Assembly (NCBI GenBank): GCA_001873215.1
Contig: MNYS01000003.1
Location: 1-49,454, forward strand
DNA length: 49,454 nt
Direction: 5' to 3'
Origin: Candidatus Levybacteria bacterium CG2_30_37_29
Lineage (GTDB): Bacteria > Patescibacteriota > Microgenomatia > Levybacterales > GWA1-39-11
Positions 48,408-49,454 of this stretch are shown here, one piece after another. The translations under genes and the position numbers were made by a program. Each line of letters opens with the position of its first letter. Position 1 is the stretch's first letter. The notes below the pieces were generated by a model. That model saw nothing but the letters and a program-made list of their open reading frames with translations. It did no database searches and had not been told where the DNA came from.

Positions 48408-49190
48408 ATGAAGACAAACCATATTACCATAATAAAGTTCGGAGGGTCAATTATAACCGATAAATCTAAGCCATATACGCCTAATTTGCCTATAATAAAG
48501 CGGTTGATTAGCGAAATCAAAAAAGTCGGCATTCCGGTTATTGTTGTTCATGGGCAGGGAAGCTTTGCTCACACCAGTGCAAAAAAATACGGAGGAAAGA
48601 AAGGTTATAGCTCATTGTGGGGAATAGCAAAAGTATTTCGGGATGCTATGGAGATGAATAGAATTGTTATGGACGCATTTATGGATGCTAAATTACCTGC
48701 GGTATCTTTCCGGCCAAACAGCTTGTTTATGGCAAAAAGCGGCAAGATTTTTACGCATAATCTTGAGGTAATTTCTGAAGCTCTCAGGCAAGGATTGACT
48801 CCTGTTTTATACGGAGATGTAATTATGGATAAGACGTGGAAGACAACAATTTTTTCGGGAGAAACTTCAACATATCACTTAGTGAACTTTCTGAGTAAGA
48901 AAAAGATAAAGGTGGATAAAATAATTCAGGTGGGTGCAACAGACGGAATATATGACAATAATAACAAGACAATTAGAAATATAACAACAAATAACTACGA
49001 AGAAATTAAAAATTATTTATTTGAAGCAAAAACAACTGATGTTACGGGAGGAATGCGGCATAAAGTTGAAGAGGCGATTCTTGTTGCCAAAAAAGGAGTT
49101 GCAACATATATAATAAATGGTTCAAGAAAAGGCGAACTATCTAAGTTATTAATGAGTAAAAGTACTCAATTAATGACTTGTATAAAATAA
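48408..49190 (+). CDS. Isopentenyl phosphate kinase
   Basis: IIKFGGSIITDKSKPYTPN, VIVVHGQGSFAHTSAKKYGG, LYGDVIMDKTWKTTIFSGE, TDVTGGMRHKVEEA: amino-acid-kinase fold, IPK type. Confidence 0.88.
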   Translation: MKTNHITIIKFGGSIITDKSKPYTPNLPIIKRLISEIKKVGIPVIVVHGQGSFAHTSAKKYGGKKGYSSLWGIAKVFRDAMEMNRIVMDAFMDAKLPAVSFRPNSLFMAKSGKIFTHNLEVISEALRQGLTPVLYGDVIMDKTWKTTIFSGETSTYHLVNFLSKKKIKVDKIIQVGATDGIYDNNNKTIRNITTNNYEEIKNYLFEAKTTDVTGGMRHKVEEAILVAKKGVATYIINGSRKGELSKLLMSKSTQLMTCIK

Positions 49191-49192
49191 TT

Positions 49193-49454
49193 ATGGAAAG
49201 AAAAGGCTATTATTCTCATGGATTAGTGTCTCAGGAAAAACTTCGTATTGATAGGATAAAGGGAGTAGCGGGAATTGTTGTTTCAAGAGACGGAAGATTG
49301 CTGGTTGGTACGGAGCAAATGAACAAACCATCCACAAGAAGAAAAAAAGGTGAGATATCCATACCGTTTGAAACACTAAAACCCAAAGAGTTGGGTGCTG
49401 AAGGAGGATTTGTCAGTGCATTATTAACTGAAATTTCAACAGATGCAAGTATTA
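49193..49454 (+). CDS. Nudix-like protein, truncated by window end
   Basis: MERKGYYSHGLVSQEKLRIDRIKGVAGIVVSRDGRLLVGTEQMNKPSTRRKKGEISIPFE..., starts 2 nt after IPK stop. Confidence 0.55.
   Translation, partial: MERKGYYSHGLVSQEKLRIDRIKGVAGIVVSRDGRLLVGTEQMNKPSTRRKKGEISIPFETLKPKELGAEGGFVSALLTEISTDASI

Overview
AT-rich, gene-dense bacterial chromosomal window. Gene repertoire, short ORFs and low-GC intergenic DNA suggest a Patescibacteria/CPR-type genome (possibly Microgenomates); this is inference, since no rRNA is present. The left half is a proteostasis region: groES-groEL behind a CIRCE element, hrcA-grpE-dnaK behind a promoter with a degenerate CIRCE, a VirB2/VirB6-like membrane pair followed by a Clp-type AAA+ unfoldase, a type-II dnaJ, and a second, membrane-anchored Clp-like protein whose first ATPase domain looks inactivated. 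Envelope/glycan genes (GT2, ArnT-like, WecA/MraY-like, UbiA-like), metG, tgt, a Cas4-like PD-(D/E)XK nuclease, DUF2130, one IS with an intact DDE ORF, an ABC exporter and a P-loop-degenerate NTPase-wHTH regulator follow. The right end carries a sulfate-activation locus (Sat-CysC fusion convergent with a CysD-like protein), an AP-superfamily phosphodiesterase, and idi/isopentenyl phosphate kinase. The most unusual observation is at 46008-47884. A 47-bp exact direct repeat of the 3' end of idi brackets a ~1.8 kb module: a 47-aa ORF plus a candidate ADP-ribosyltransferase-fold gene. Between the repeats the module is flanked by decayed fragments resembling cysC (left) and cysD (right), in the same convergent order as the intact sulfate-activation locus 5 kb upstream. 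This looks like a small insertion module or a second, replaced copy of that locus. All family calls are by eye from translated motifs; no database search was run.
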